A stretch of DNA of 56,906 bases, taken from Actinoallomurus purpureus. GTDB taxonomy: Bacteria; Actinomycetota; Actinomycetes; Streptosporangiales; Streptosporangiaceae. Location of the stretch: NCBI RefSeq assembly GCF_024055795.1, contig NZ_JAMXMY010000037.1:1-56906 (forward strand), in the 5' to 3' direction. Every line of letters begins with the position of its first letter. Positions within the stretch are counted from its first letter, which is position 1. Shown one piece after another: positions 16,101 through 24,800 of this stretch. The translations under genes were made by a program, and so were the position numbers. The notes beneath the pieces were generated by a model that made no database searches, was not told the origin of the DNA, and worked only from the letters and a program-made list of their open reading frames with translations.

Positions 16101-17414
16101 TCAGGAACCGTGCTCGACGATGACGCCGCGCTTGTACAGCGCCGCGTCGCCGGTCTGCAGGTCCGACGGGACGCCGTAGTCGCCCACCCACGCCCACGTG
16201 GTGGACAGGACCTGCTGGAGGCGGTCCTGCGGCGGACGGACGATCCGGGCGACCTCCACGCCGGGCGCGGCGGTGACCATCGAGATGTCCGGGACGGACT
16301 CCACACCGGTGCCGGCCAGGAGCGTGCCCATGTTCTCGAACGGCGCGGCGACCAGGACCCCGCCGCCGACCACGATGGGCCGGTGCACGGTGACGTTGCC
16401 ACCGGAGCCGCCGAGCAGCGTCGGCACCTCGTTGTTGCGGACCCAGTCGATCCCGCCGAACCGGCCGATGGACAGGTCGGTGTAGACGGGGGAGTCGACG
16501 CGGCCCTGCAGCGCCTGCTTGAAGTCGCTGTCGTCGAACAGCATCGCCTCGGTGTCGGGGTCGATGTGCGCGACGTAGTAGCCGCCAATCGTCGGCACGT
16601 TCATCTTCCGCAGCCGCGCGACCGCCGCCCGGAAGAGCTTGAACGTGGCGACGTCGGAGGATGCGAGGTCGTACGCGGAGTTCTTGCTCGTGCCCGGGCG
16701 CACGGAGAACGGCGCGTTCGCCGACAGCACGTAGTCACCGGCGACGTCGACGCGGGCGGTGCCGAGGGTGAGCGTCTTCGTGCTGGTGTTGACGCCGGTG
16801 ACGGTGTTCGCGACGCCGGCGATGGTGACGTTGAGCGGGTTCGCGCCGGACACCGGCGTGGGGACGCCGTTGACCATGACGGTCTCGAAGCCGTCGGTGG
16901 ACTGCACGACGATGCTCGTGTCGGAGCTGCCCGCGGTGGTGCACCAGGTCCTCCCGCCCGCGTAGGCCTTGTACAGCTTGGTCCGGGCGATCTGGTTCAG
17001 GGACTGGCCGGCGTTGATGCCCAGCGTGCCGACGTCGGCGAGGTATTTGCTGGCCAGCGCCATCGAGGACTGCAGCATGTTGGTGTCGACGGCCTGGCCG
17101 TACTGGTCCATCGTGACGGACCACTGCTCGAGGCCGTACGAGGCGGCGGAGGCGTCCGAGCCGGTGATCGGGGTGGTGGCCGGGGCGAGCAGGCCCTTGC
17201 GGGTGAAGGTCTTGGTGTCGCCCATGTTCGCCTGCCACGGCTCGCTGTCGGCGACGGCCGGGAAGATGAACTCGGGGATCAGGGCGTCCTGGAAAACCCG
17301 GTCGAGGATGCCGCTCTGCATCATGTTCCGGATCTGCGGCGGCACGGTGGACCGCACGTCGTGGCGGTCGAGCCGGAACCACGGCCTGCGCGTCCCGACG
17401 GTGAGCGTCGTCAT
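16101..17414 (-). CDS. Major capsid protein
   Basis: A 437-residue protein after scaffold and Prp-like genes. It has a basic N-terminus, then IRNMMQSGILDRVFQDALIPEFIFP, an MGDTKTFTRKG hairpin, and later GGYYVAHIDPDTEAMLFDDSDFKQALQ, IDWVRNNEVPTL and GDYGVPSDLQ. The pattern recalls the N4-gp56/P22-type coat families more than classical HK97 gp5. No N-terminal delta domain is fused; scaffolding is a separate gene. Assignment by length, gene order and pattern. Confidence 0.85.
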   Translation of the reverse strand: MTTLTVGTRRPWFRLDRHDVRSTVPPQIRNMMQSGILDRVFQDALIPEFIFPAVADSEPWQANMGDTKTFTRKGLLAPATTPITGSDASAASYGLEQWSVTMDQYGQAVDTNMLQSSMALASKYLADVGTLGINAGQSLNQIARTKLYKAYAGGRTWCTTAGSSDTSIVVQSTDGFETVMVNGVPTPVSGANPLNVTIAGVANTVTGVNTSTKTLTLGTARVDVAGDYVLSANAPFSVRPGTSKNSAYDLASSDVATFKLFRAAVARLRKMNVPTIGGYYVAHIDPDTEAMLFDDSDFKQALQGRVDSPVYTDLSIGRFGGIDWVRNNEVPTLLGGSGGNVTVHRPIVVGGGVLVAAPFENMGTLLAGTGVESVPDISMVTAAPGVEVARIVRPPQDRLQQVLSTTWAWVGDYGVPSDLQTGDAALYKRGVIVEHGS

Positions 17415-17420
17415 GACTGG

Positions 17421-17609
17421 TTACTCCTCAGTGATGGTGATGGACACGAGGTCCGGGTTCTGACGGGCGATCTGTTCGAGCCCGAGCAGTGCGGTCTGGA
17501 CGATCGCGGAGACGCCGGCGCAGACGACGCCGCCGCGGGCGTGGCCCTCGTGCCCGTCCACCTCGATGGAGGTGTGTCCGTCGCCCAGGCGGGCACGGAT
17601 TTCGATCAC
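17421..17609 (-). CDS. Prp-like cysteine protease (possible head maturation protease)
   Basis: A 62-residue protein with the Prp (YsxB-like) signature: an N-terminal strand (MIEIRARLGD, ITITEE at the end), then DGHEGHARGGVVCAGVSAIVQTALLGLEQI. His in GHEGH and Cys in VVCAGVS correspond to the Prp catalytic dyad, although the loop between them is about two residues shorter than in bacterial Prp. Prp clips the N-terminus of ribosomal protein L27, and in staphylococci it is reported to process phage capsid and scaffold proteins. It starts at a GTG overlapping the scaffold stop and sits between scaffold and capsid genes, so a role in head processing is a sensible inference. Confidence 0.7.
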   Translation of the reverse strand: MIEIRARLGDGHTSIEVDGHEGHARGGVVCAGVSAIVQTALLGLEQIARQNPDLVSITITEE

Positions 17610-18397
17610 GAGCGGCGGCGGTAGCCGAACTTGGCCAGCTCGGCGTCGACGGTCGCCTGGTCGGCGGTGCGGAAGTCGACGGTCTTGTCGCCGCGCGCGC
17701 CCTGCCCGGCGTCGGGCTTCGGACGCGGCCTGGCCGGCTTCCGGGTGGTCTTGTCCTCGGCGTCCGCATCGGCTGCGGGCTCGCTCTTGCGCCAGTGCGG
17801 CTTGCGCTCGAGCAGATCGGCGAGGTCAGCGATGATCGCGTCCTCGTCGATCTCGCCGTCGTCGGTGACGTACTTGGCCGGGTCGCGGGTCAGGACGTCG
17901 ATCGCGTCTGACGGGTCCGCGAACGTCTCGGCGGCCTGCGCCTTGACCTCCGCCCGGATCGCCCGCGCGGTCGCCTCGACGGCGCGCTGTTCGGCCCGCT
18001 CGGCGCGGCCGGTGAGTTTCTCCGTCTCGGTCTTGTCGCGGTCCTCGTACTCGGCGAGCCGCTTCCGGGCCGCGGCGAGTTCCTTCGCGGCTGCCTGCCG
18101 TTCGGCCTCGGCCTTGCGCCGGCGGGCCGCCTCGATGCGCCGCTTCTCCTTCTCGGCCTTCAGGGCCTTCTCGCCCTTGGGGCCGAGCTCACGGTCCTCC
18201 TCATCGTCGTCACCGTCATCGCCGGTGTCGCCGTCGTCCTCGAGGCCCGTGTCGTCGGCGTCGTCCTGGACGCCGGTGTCGGTGGTCTCGTCGGTGTCGT
18301 CGCCGCTGGCACCGTCATCGGTGCCGCCGGTGTCTTCGCCCTCGTCGTCGAAACGAGCGAGGTCGAACAGCCAGGGGCGAGGGTCGGTAGTGATCAA
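17606..18397 (-). CDS. Capsid scaffolding protein
   Basis: A 263-residue, very acidic N-terminal half (many Asp/Glu/Gly/Thr, residues 15-70) followed by a long Lys/Arg/Glu-rich helix (about 70-165: KALKAEKEKRRIEAARRRKAEAERQAAAKEL) and a C-terminal region with short helices and a basic end. This is the typical scaffold layout: acidic disordered start, coiled coil, C-terminal coat-binding basic segment. The position immediately before the capsid gene agrees. Confidence 0.85.
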   Translation of the reverse strand: MITTDPRPWLFDLARFDDEGEDTGGTDDGASGDDTDETTDTGVQDDADDTGLEDDGDTGDDGDDDEEDRELGPKGEKALKAEKEKRRIEAARRRKAEAERQAAAKELAAARKRLAEYEDRDKTETEKLTGRAERAEQRAVEATARAIRAEVKAQAAETFADPSDAIDVLTRDPAKYVTDDGEIDEDAIIADLADLLERKPHWRKSEPAADADAEDKTTRKPARPRPKPDAGQGARGDKTVDFRTADQATVDAELAKFGYRRRS

Positions 18398-18458
18398 TGC
18401 AATCTCCCGTTGCGGGACTTCATCCCAGGCCCTTGCGGCCCGGGAAGCCTTTGATCGG

Positions 18459-19451
18459 CTACGTGATGTAGCCGAAGCGCTGAAGCTGGCGGACGATCTC
18501 GGCGCGGTCCCAGCCGAGACGGTCCGCTTCGGCGTAGATCTGCTCGGGCATCAGCCGCGGAGCTCGCGCACGCCGGTACCGGGACCCGGGCTGCTTCTCC
18601 AGGTCACCCAGGCGGCGTCCGGCAATGCCGCGGGCGGTGGTGCCCTCGGTCGTGTAGACGATCCGGCGGCCGCCCGGCCCGGCCGCCGTGGCGACCCCGC
18701 GGCGGGCGTTGACGACCTGGCCGATGTCGGCGCCGTCCCGGATCGCCCGCGCGCCGGCCTTCCCGAACGCCTTGCGCTGCTCGGCCTCGCTCATCGACGC
18801 GAACAGGTCCTCGGGGGTGTTGTCGACGTTGGCGTTCCGCCACTCCTCATGGGTGACGGGCAACATCAGGCAATCGCACCGCGGATGCCGAAGGAACCCG
18901 GTTGAGTGGGAGTACAGCCGCCCGGCGAGGATGACGCACCGGCCGCACGCGGGCAGGTTCACGAACCTCTCGTAGCCCGCGATCGCGCCGTCGTTGACCA
19001 TCCCGATTCCGGTGGCGACCCGGCCGGCGTCCGCGACCTGGGTCGCGACGATCGTGATCAGGTTGTCCATGCCGCTGTGCAGGGCCCGGTCGACGTCGAC
19101 GCCGCCCTGCAGGTCCTCGAACACCCCGATGAGCGGGGTCTCCAGCAGCGATTCCAGATCCCGGCCGTCGGAGGCGATACCGGCGAGGGCCTGCGGGACG
19201 ACGCGCCCGGTCGTCTGCGGCACCGTGCCGGACACGCGGACGATCCGCTCGACGTAGCCCGCTCCGTGCTGGGCGGCGGTGTACTGGGTGCCGGTGAGCG
19301 CCCGCAGCAGGCCCTGCAGCAGGTCTCGCCAGGAGTCGGAGATGGAGTGGCGGTCGATGCGCCGCCACTGGGACTGGGCGATGACCGCGGTCTGACGGAC
19401 GAGGGCCTGCTGCTCGGTGTACTGCTGGCGGGCGAGCTGGTCGGTGGGCAC
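18459..19451 (-). CDS. MuF-like minor capsid protein
   Basis: A 330-residue protein next to the portal gene. The central segment NLPACGRCVILAGRLYSHSTGFLRHPRCDCLMLPV carries the Cys/His set (CxxC ... H-x-x-C-D-C) of the SPP1 gp7/MuF family, a portal-associated head protein. The N-terminal half is helical. The C-terminus (ARGIAGRRLGDLEKQPGSRYRRAR...YAEADRLGWDRAEIVRQLQRFGYI) is a basic tail with a short helical domain. No toxin domain is visible after MuF, unlike many polymorphic versions. Confidence 0.82.
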   Translation of the reverse strand: MPTDQLARQQYTEQQALVRQTAVIAQSQWRRIDRHSISDSWRDLLQGLLRALTGTQYTAAQHGAGYVERIVRVSGTVPQTTGRVVPQALAGIASDGRDLESLLETPLIGVFEDLQGGVDVDRALHSGMDNLITIVATQVADAGRVATGIGMVNDGAIAGYERFVNLPACGRCVILAGRLYSHSTGFLRHPRCDCLMLPVTHEEWRNANVDNTPEDLFASMSEAEQRKAFGKAGARAIRDGADIGQVVNARRGVATAAGPGGRRIVYTTEGTTARGIAGRRLGDLEKQPGSRYRRARAPRLMPEQIYAEADRLGWDRAEIVRQLQRFGYIT

Positions 19452-20852
19452 CTACGCCGCCGGCGGGGGTCCGGCCGCCGCATCCTCGGGCGGGACCGGG
19501 CCGGGGACAGGTGGTGGCTTGGGCGGCAGGAGGCGGTTCATCGGGTCCGCTGCCTGGTCGGCTTCTTCCATCAGCGCGATCTGCGTCTCCGAATAGCCGA
19601 GGTCCTCGCGGGTCTGCCGGAGCGGCACGATCCCGGCCTGGAACCGCTTCACGGCCGCGTCAGCGGACTGGGCTTCGGTCGGGGTCGCCGCGGACCGCCA
19701 AACGGTCTCCAGCCGCCGGGCGTCCGGGTTCCATTCACCGTCGCGGATCCGCAGTGCGAGGCGCTGGACCTGCTCCCAGCTGCCACCGAAGGTGCGCTGG
19801 CGGCGCTCGGCGCGTTTGATCAGGCGGATCTCTGAGGAGCGGATCGCATCGGCGCTCGCGGGGTTGTCGGTGGTCATGCCGAGGAAGTGCGGCGGCAGGC
19901 CCGACAGCGAGGCGACCAGCTTGGCGAGGGCGTTGATCGTCTCGTGGAAGTTGTTCAGCGACGCTTCGGGGAACTGAACGACGTCCGCGCCGTCCGGGCC
20001 GCCCCGGGACTTCATGGTCGCCCAGACCCGGCCGACCACCCGGGAGAACGCCGAGACGGGGTTGCCGTCGATGTCGGTGAAGTCCTCCTCGGAGAACCCG
20101 AACGCGACCCTCCTGGGGACGGCGTGGTACTCGGCGGACACCATCATGTCGGTGGCGATCTTGCAGGCGGCGTCCGACAGCGGGATCACGTCGGCGAGCT
20201 CGGAGACACCGCCGCGGTTACGGGTGCGGGGCCGGTTCACCAGCGGGACGACCGGCACGACACCGAGGTTGTGGTCGTCCCGGTCGACCTCGACCCACTG
20301 GCCCTTCTCCTTCTGGAAGGTGACCCGGGTATCGGGCAGGTAGAGGTTCGCGAACTCGGTCTTAGTGGTGCCTTCCTCCACGCACCACCGTTTGATCGCG
20401 GCCGCGACCTTGCGGGTACGCGGGTCGTATTCGACGTGCACCTCGAGCGGGGACTCAACGGTGATGAGGGGGATTTCCTCGTCGTCTTCGTTCGAGCCGG
20501 CGATAGCGAACGAGCGCTTCATGACCAGCGCGTCGAGGTGTCCGAGCTGGGATTCCTCGTCCAGGTCGTTGGCCTGCCAGATCTCCCACAGCCCTGGGTC
20601 GGCCTTGGCCTTGCCCGGGAAGCGAAAGCCCTCGACGTCGAGGCGCTCCTCGACGGAGTCGACGATCAACCGGGGCCAGTTGATGACGACCTGCCGGATC
20701 CGGTTGTCCATCTCCGCGAGCAGTTCCGGCGCCATGTACGAGAGCAGCTGCGTGCCCTCGTAGTAGGCGTCCAGGTTGAGCAGGGGCTGTTTCTGCTGGT
20801 CGTGCTGGGAGATGAGGTAGGTCAGCCACTCCTGTTCCGAGCGATCCACCAC
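19452..20852 (-). CDS. Portal protein (SPP1 gp6-like)
   Basis: A 466-residue protein directly downstream of large terminase, start GTG at 20852. Family features: N-terminal helices with YYEGTQLLSYMAPELL, the core RQVVINWPRLIVDSVEERLDVEGFRFPG, PLITVESPLEVHVEYDP, VPVVPLVNRPRTRNRGGVSELADVIPLSDAACKIATDMM, and a crown with Pro-rich tail (LPPKPPPVPGPVPPEDAAAGPPPAA). It forms the dodecameric DNA channel. Order terminase, portal, MuF, scaffold, capsid is canonical. Confidence 0.92.
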   Translation of the reverse strand: MVDRSEQEWLTYLISQHDQQKQPLLNLDAYYEGTQLLSYMAPELLAEMDNRIRQVVINWPRLIVDSVEERLDVEGFRFPGKAKADPGLWEIWQANDLDEESQLGHLDALVMKRSFAIAGSNEDDEEIPLITVESPLEVHVEYDPRTRKVAAAIKRWCVEEGTTKTEFANLYLPDTRVTFQKEKGQWVEVDRDDHNLGVVPVVPLVNRPRTRNRGGVSELADVIPLSDAACKIATDMMVSAEYHAVPRRVAFGFSEEDFTDIDGNPVSAFSRVVGRVWATMKSRGGPDGADVVQFPEASLNNFHETINALAKLVASLSGLPPHFLGMTTDNPASADAIRSSEIRLIKRAERRQRTFGGSWEQVQRLALRIRDGEWNPDARRLETVWRSAATPTEAQSADAAVKRFQAGIVPLRQTREDLGYSETQIALMEEADQAADPMNRLLPPKPPPVPGPVPPEDAAAGPPPAA

Positions 20853-20865
20853 ACCCCACCCCCGC

Positions 20866-23484
20866 TCACCTGAGGATCAGCATCCGGCTGGACTTCTTCG
20901 GGCGGGCCAGGCCAGCCGCGATGACGTCGCCGGCGGCCTGGTGGGCGAGGATCGAGCACACCGTGAGGTCGATCTTCTGGGACTGGCTGGCCTTGGCCAG
21001 CACGTACTTGTTGCCGGGGCGGCGGGCCTTGCGGGTGTTCCCGACGTGGGTGGCGGTCGTTTCGCACCCGTCGTGGGTGAAGGCGGAGTCGGCCTTGGTG
21101 ACGTCGGTCAGCAGCCGCTCGGCCGCGTCGTACATCTGCGCGGCCCGGCGGGTGTACCAGCGGATGACGACCTTCTCGCCGTACTGCTCCGCCCAGCCGT
21201 CGACCTCGGTCTCCCACTCCGGCGGGTCCGCGTACAGCCGGACCACGTCGTAGCGGGCCATCAGGTCATCGACCGCGGCCGCGACCTCCAGGCGCGGGAC
21301 CTGGCCGCCGTAGTCCGCCGGGTTCCAGATCGTCGGCAGCCGGTCGGGGCCGAACGTGGGCGTGAACTGGAAGCCGTCGAGGGTCTCGGCGCGGATCCCG
21401 GTCCAGTCGTCGGAATCGGAACCGTCGAAGCCGAGCACGATGCGCGTGCCGTCCGCGACTTTGCGGGCGGTCTTGGCGGCCCGGCCGTTCCACGTCGCCG
21501 CATCAAGCCAGGTGCCGATGCCCGAGACCATCCGGTTGCCGAAGAACCGTTCGGCCTGCCCCGGGTCCTTCTCCAGCAGCTCGGCGGCCTCGGCCTCGAT
21601 GGCGTCCAGGTCGACGTGCGCCGAGCCGCGATACACGTACTTGTGGATCTTCCGGCGCTCGGACTTGATGTGGTACCGCAGTGAAGCCGGGGCCTGCTGC
21701 CAGAACCGGAAAATGTCCGGGCGCTTGGACTCCAGCGTCCGCTGGGCGACCGACCCTTCCGAGGGGTCCGGGGCGTTGGTGGTCTCCATGCTCCGGCCGC
21801 CCATGCCGGCCGCGCCACGCCGCTGCGTCTCAGCGACCCGGATCATCTTGTTCGTGGCGGTGTACAGGCCGGTCTCGTCCTGCAGCGCGAAGATGATCGG
21901 GTTGCCCAGCCGGGACTGCGCCGAGGAGGTGACGACGTCGACCTTGCCGTCGCTCGGCAGCCGGATGAACCCCTCACCGACCCGCATCATCGAGGCGAGC
22001 GGCCCGTGCTTGGCCATCGCCTGCAGCGGCCGGTACACGTTCCCGACCTGGTCCTCCGACGTCGCCAGCAGCTGGATCAGCGGCGTCGGCCAGTGCGTGG
22101 CCATCGGATCGCCGGGCTCGTACTCCCAGACCCAGCCGCAATCACAACCGTGGTCGCGGCAATCCCAGACCTCGCCGCCCTTGGCCCAGCCGGCGAACAC
22201 CGCCGGGCCAACCGCCTCGTTGCAGATGATCGTCGCCGACCACGGGCCCTTGCCGGTGTTGCAGGTCGGGATCATCTCCCGGCCAGCGAGGAACACGTGC
22301 GAAGGCGCCTCGACGGTGAGGCACTGGGTCGGCACGGTGGCGATCTGCTCGACTGCGATGACGCGGCGGTGCCGGTACTGCGCGTGCCCGCGGCCAGGCG
22401 GCTTGAGCCGCTGCTGCTTGCGGGGCAGGTGGAACACCGGCATGTCCGAGCGTGCCGCGAAGTCGATCCGCCACTTCGGGCCGGTCGCCCGCCCGTTGAG
22501 CCGGGCGATGCCTTCGTGGACCAGGTGGCGGATGCCCAGGGAGTACAGCAGTTCCCGTACGCCGTCCCGGAGCGCTGGCAGCGTCGTGGTGAACTCGCAT
22601 TTGCCCTGGCGGACGTCCGCGTACCCGTCGGTGTCCATCAGGCCCTGCAGGAGCGCCCACCGCTGCTTCTCCGATGCGCGCAGGTACGCCACGGGGATGT
22701 GCTTGTTCCGCAGCAGCCCGGCCTTACGCAGCAGCGGCTTCAGATCCATGATCTGACGGCGCTTCGGAACCGACGTGCGCCGTACCTCATGGCCGGCCGC
22801 CTCGATCCGCGCGAAGATCTCCTCGTCCAGGCCGGTGATCCGGGCGTCGTCGGAGTGCCCGTCGCCCAGCCACGCGCCCAGTACGTACGGATCGATCGGC
22901 AGGTCGACGTCGGGCAGCCGCAGCGGCTCGGCGTTCGGCACCCGGTACCGGCGCGCGCCGTGTCCGTCGACGAGGTTCGCGGCCATCTCCGTGGTCGTCA
23001 CCCGATCCGGGACGTACGTGCCGCTCGGGGTCCGCCGCTCTACCCACCACTGGTGGTCCCCGCACGCGACCAGAGACGCGCCGTCGGAGAACGTCACCCG
23101 GTAGGTGTCCGACAGCCACACCGGTGACTTCGAGATGGCCCGGGTCGGTTCGCCCCGCTCGTCAAAGACGTCGTCGCCCGGCCGGACCTCGCCCATCGTC
23201 GTCCACCCGGTCGGCGTCGCGATCGGGGTGTCCAACGCGAGCGCCTTCTGCGGAGCGATGATCTGGCTGCGGCGGTAGTGGAACGCCGTCGCGAGCTGCC
23301 CGACGGTCGCGGTGGGCTTGACCCGGTAGTGGTTGACGGTGCACCACAGCTGCCAGTCGTACATCTCGAACGGCCTGCCCTTGTCCCAGCCGTCCGGGAC
23401 GATGCAGTGCTGCTCAACCCAGTCGGCGACGAGGAAGCCGAGCGTCGGCCACGAGACGACCCACTCAGGTCCCGGTGTCGCCAT
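20866..23484 (-). CDS. Terminase large subunit with intein
   Basis: An 872-residue precursor; spliced length is about 543. Host protein features: an N-terminal DGWDKGRPFEMYDWQLWCTVNHYR region, and a P-loop reconstituted as APQK|TGKGPWSA once the intein at residues 81-409 is removed. Further on are Walker B IIFALQDETGLY, the 'ETTNAPDPSEGS' segment, and a RNase-H-like nuclease domain beginning VLGFDGSDSDDW. It packages DNA through the portal and cuts it. It overlaps the small terminase gene by about 20 bp. Splicing should be needed for ATPase activity because the intein interrupts Walker A. Confidence 0.93.
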   Translation of the reverse strand: MATPGPEWVVSWPTLGFLVADWVEQHCIVPDGWDKGRPFEMYDWQLWCTVNHYRVKPTATVGQLATAFHYRRSQIIAPQKALALDTPIATPTGWTTMGEVRPGDDVFDERGEPTRAISKSPVWLSDTYRVTFSDGASLVACGDHQWWVERRTPSGTYVPDRVTTTEMAANLVDGHGARRYRVPNAEPLRLPDVDLPIDPYVLGAWLGDGHSDDARITGLDEEIFARIEAAGHEVRRTSVPKRRQIMDLKPLLRKAGLLRNKHIPVAYLRASEKQRWALLQGLMDTDGYADVRQGKCEFTTTLPALRDGVRELLYSLGIRHLVHEGIARLNGRATGPKWRIDFAARSDMPVFHLPRKQQRLKPPGRGHAQYRHRRVIAVEQIATVPTQCLTVEAPSHVFLAGREMIPTCNTGKGPWSATIICNEAVGPAVFAGWAKGGEVWDCRDHGCDCGWVWEYEPGDPMATHWPTPLIQLLATSEDQVGNVYRPLQAMAKHGPLASMMRVGEGFIRLPSDGKVDVVTSSAQSRLGNPIIFALQDETGLYTATNKMIRVAETQRRGAAGMGGRSMETTNAPDPSEGSVAQRTLESKRPDIFRFWQQAPASLRYHIKSERRKIHKYVYRGSAHVDLDAIEAEAAELLEKDPGQAERFFGNRMVSGIGTWLDAATWNGRAAKTARKVADGTRIVLGFDGSDSDDWTGIRAETLDGFQFTPTFGPDRLPTIWNPADYGGQVPRLEVAAAVDDLMARYDVVRLYADPPEWETEVDGWAEQYGEKVVIRWYTRRAAQMYDAAERLLTDVTKADSAFTHDGCETTATHVGNTRKARRPGNKYVLAKASQSQKIDLTVCSILAHQAAGDVIAAGLARPKKSSRMLILR
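22258..23244 (-). other. Intein (329 aa) in terminase P-loop, class 3-like, with LAGLIDADG endonuclease
   Basis: It starts ALALDTPIATPTGWTTMGEV and ends MIPTCN before extein Thr. The first residue is Ala, so the normal N-terminal nucleophile is absent. Block B has GDHQWW (Trp), block F has TQCLTVE (Cys in the Asp position), and the +1 residue is Thr. This is the Trp-Cys-Thr set that defines class 3 inteins, first described in mycobacteriophage proteins. Two LAGLIDADG motifs (VLGAWLGDGH, LLQGLMDTDGY) are intact. The boundary at Lys/Ala is inferred from the need to rebuild the P-loop. Confidence 0.88.
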
Positions 23485-23947
23485 CGCTCGGGACGACCTT
23501 CAGGCGCGACCGCGAGGACTTCCGCGCCGGGGCGCGCCGGGTGGTAGCCGGCTTCGGGTCCGCCGTGCCGCCGTCGGACAGGCGCCAGCGATTCCGCAGC
23601 ATCCCCACCGTCGACAGGCCGAGAGAGTCGAAGAACTGCTTGACGCCCTTCAGCAGCTCGGTGCTCGACTTCGGAGCCTCCGCGCGCGCGAGCATCCGCA
23701 CGCACATCGCGACCTCATACTCCTGGCCGAGCTTCTCCCACATCACCGCCTGCGGCCGGGCCCACAGGTCATCCCACAGATCTTCCTCGCGGCGAGTCGG
23801 CTCCGTCAGCGGCCACACCGGCGGTTCACCCGTACGGCCTTCCGCTGGAAGCGTGATCCAGCCCGCCTTATCGCTCGCACGGTCCCGGCGCAGAGCGTTC
23901 GGGTCCGGCGGAGGACCCGACGTCACACGCGCGCCACCTCGTGGCAT
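23465..23947 (-). CDS. Terminase small subunit
   Basis: About 160 residues from the ATG at 23947, which lies nine bases after GGAGGAG; an ATG two codons upstream is nearly inside that site. The sequence has a Pro/Arg-rich start, then WITLPAEGRTGEPPVWPL, EEDLWDDLWARPQAVMWEKLGQEYEVAMCVRMLARAE and FFDSLGLSTVGMLRNRW, matching the small terminase family of actinophages. A basic C-terminal tail (RRAPARKSSRSRLK) follows. It recognises the packaging site and recruits the large subunit, whose gene overlaps its end. Confidence 0.85.
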   Translation of the reverse strand: MPRGGARVTSGPPPDPNALRRDRASDKAGWITLPAEGRTGEPPVWPLTEPTRREEDLWDDLWARPQAVMWEKLGQEYEVAMCVRMLARAEAPKSSTELLKGVKQFFDSLGLSTVGMLRNRWRLSDGGTADPKPATTRRAPARKSSRSRLKVVPSDGDTGT

Positions 23948-24172
23948 GGTCATCAACTCCTCCGCCGCATTGCGCGGCCACACTCGCCACGTTGCGTGAC
24001 GAAGCAGAGGTCAGGCCGGAATCCGGCCCCGAAAACGTCGAGCGGCTGACCTGCGAAAACGACCCTTTGAACCTGGCAGACCTCTCAGCGCCCTCAGCTG
24101 CGGGCTTCCGGTAGGTGATCTTGGGGGTATCCCCCCACCCTCCGTAACCGGCGTCGGCTCGGGCCTGGCCGG
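23948..24172. other. Intergenic region before the terminase genes
   Basis: About 225 bases without a credible gene. It holds the small-terminase ribosome binding site at the left, a G5/C6 inverted repeat near 24123-24136, and the hairpin annotated at 24145-24175. Being adjacent to small terminase, it is a plausible place for a promoter and for the packaging (cos or pac) site, but I can point to no defining sequence. Confidence 0.4.
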
Positions 24173-24175
24173 TTA
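24145..24175 (-). terminator. Hairpin at the end of the 24173-24406 gene
   Basis: Arms TAACCGGC (24145-24152) and GCCGGTTA (24168-24175) make a perfect 8-bp stem with a 15-base loop, and the right arm includes the stop codon of the gene. There is no U tract, so it may be a weak terminator or an mRNA stabilising hairpin. Confidence 0.45.
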
Positions 24176-24406
24176 TTCGTCGGGGGCTTCCAGGGGGCTC
24201 TGGCGGAGGATCTCGTCGGCGGCGTAGACCATTCCGCGCATGGCGATCCAGTCGAGGGACTCGCTGGGGACGATGAGCAGGGTGACCTCGCCGTCGGCGC
24301 GGATGACCTTCGCGAGCACGAGGGCATCTGAGACCAGGTCTCCTTCGTCGAGCTCGAGGTTGACGCCGAGGTTGTCGAGGATCTGGCCTGCGGTCTGGTC
24401 GGTCAT
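24173..24406 (-). CDS. Small acidic hypothetical protein (77 aa)
   Basis: A 77-residue protein, MTDQTAGQILDNLGVNLELDEGDLVSDALVLAKVIRADGEVTLLIVPSESLDW..., starting with an ATGA overlap onto the HNH gene. Acidic helical start followed by a short beta pair (VLAKVIRADGEVTLLIVPS). This pattern occurs in small actinophage proteins of unknown role. It is the last gene before the terminase intergenic region. Confidence 0.7.
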   Translation of the reverse strand: MTDQTAGQILDNLGVNLELDEGDLVSDALVLAKVIRADGEVTLLIVPSESLDWIAMRGMVYAADEILRQSPLEAPDE

Positions 24407-24795
24407 CGGCCGAAGCCCCCGTCCTGGTGGATCGTCTTGCGGGAGTGGCAGGGGTGGCACAGGCCGATCAGGTTGTCCGGGTCGAACGCGCGTGGGCCGT
24501 TGCGGCCGGTGCCGTCCTTGTGGTCTGGGTCGGTGGCCGGCTGCCCGCACTGGCCGGGCTGGTGGATGTGGGCGCACCAGTCGGCGGTGCATGCGCAGAT
24601 CGGGTGGTCGCGGAGGTATCGCTTGCTGAATGTCGCCCAGCGATTGTTCCAGCCGCGTGCGCTGCCAGACCCACGTCGCCGGTCGGCCGCGCGGGCGCAG
24701 TCGGTGCAGCGGCCACTGGGGACGAGGGTGGGGCAGCGGTCGCCGCAGGCGGTGCAGCCACGGCACGAGCAGACGGACAGGGCCCGTGCGGCCAA
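24403..24795 (-). CDS. HNH endonuclease (packaging-associated type)
   Basis: About 130 residues from a TTG at 24795. I see no ATG or GTG in frame upstream before the neighbouring small gene, so the start is uncertain. Cys-rich N-terminus (CSCRGCTACGDRCP...CTDCARAAD), then an HNH core (ICACTADWCAHIHQPGQCGQPATDPDHKDG...FDPDNLIGLCHPCHSRKT) with DHKDG as the HN part and two CxxC pairs for zinc. HNH nucleases next to terminase genes assist genome cleavage in several cos-type phages. The unusual first CxxCxxC cluster is worth noting. Confidence 0.8.
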   Translation of the reverse strand: MAARALSVCSCRGCTACGDRCPTLVPSGRCTDCARAADRRRGSGSARGWNNRWATFSKRYLRDHPICACTADWCAHIHQPGQCGQPATDPDHKDGTGRNGPRAFDPDNLIGLCHPCHSRKTIHQDGGFGR

Positions 24796-24800
24796 CGGGA

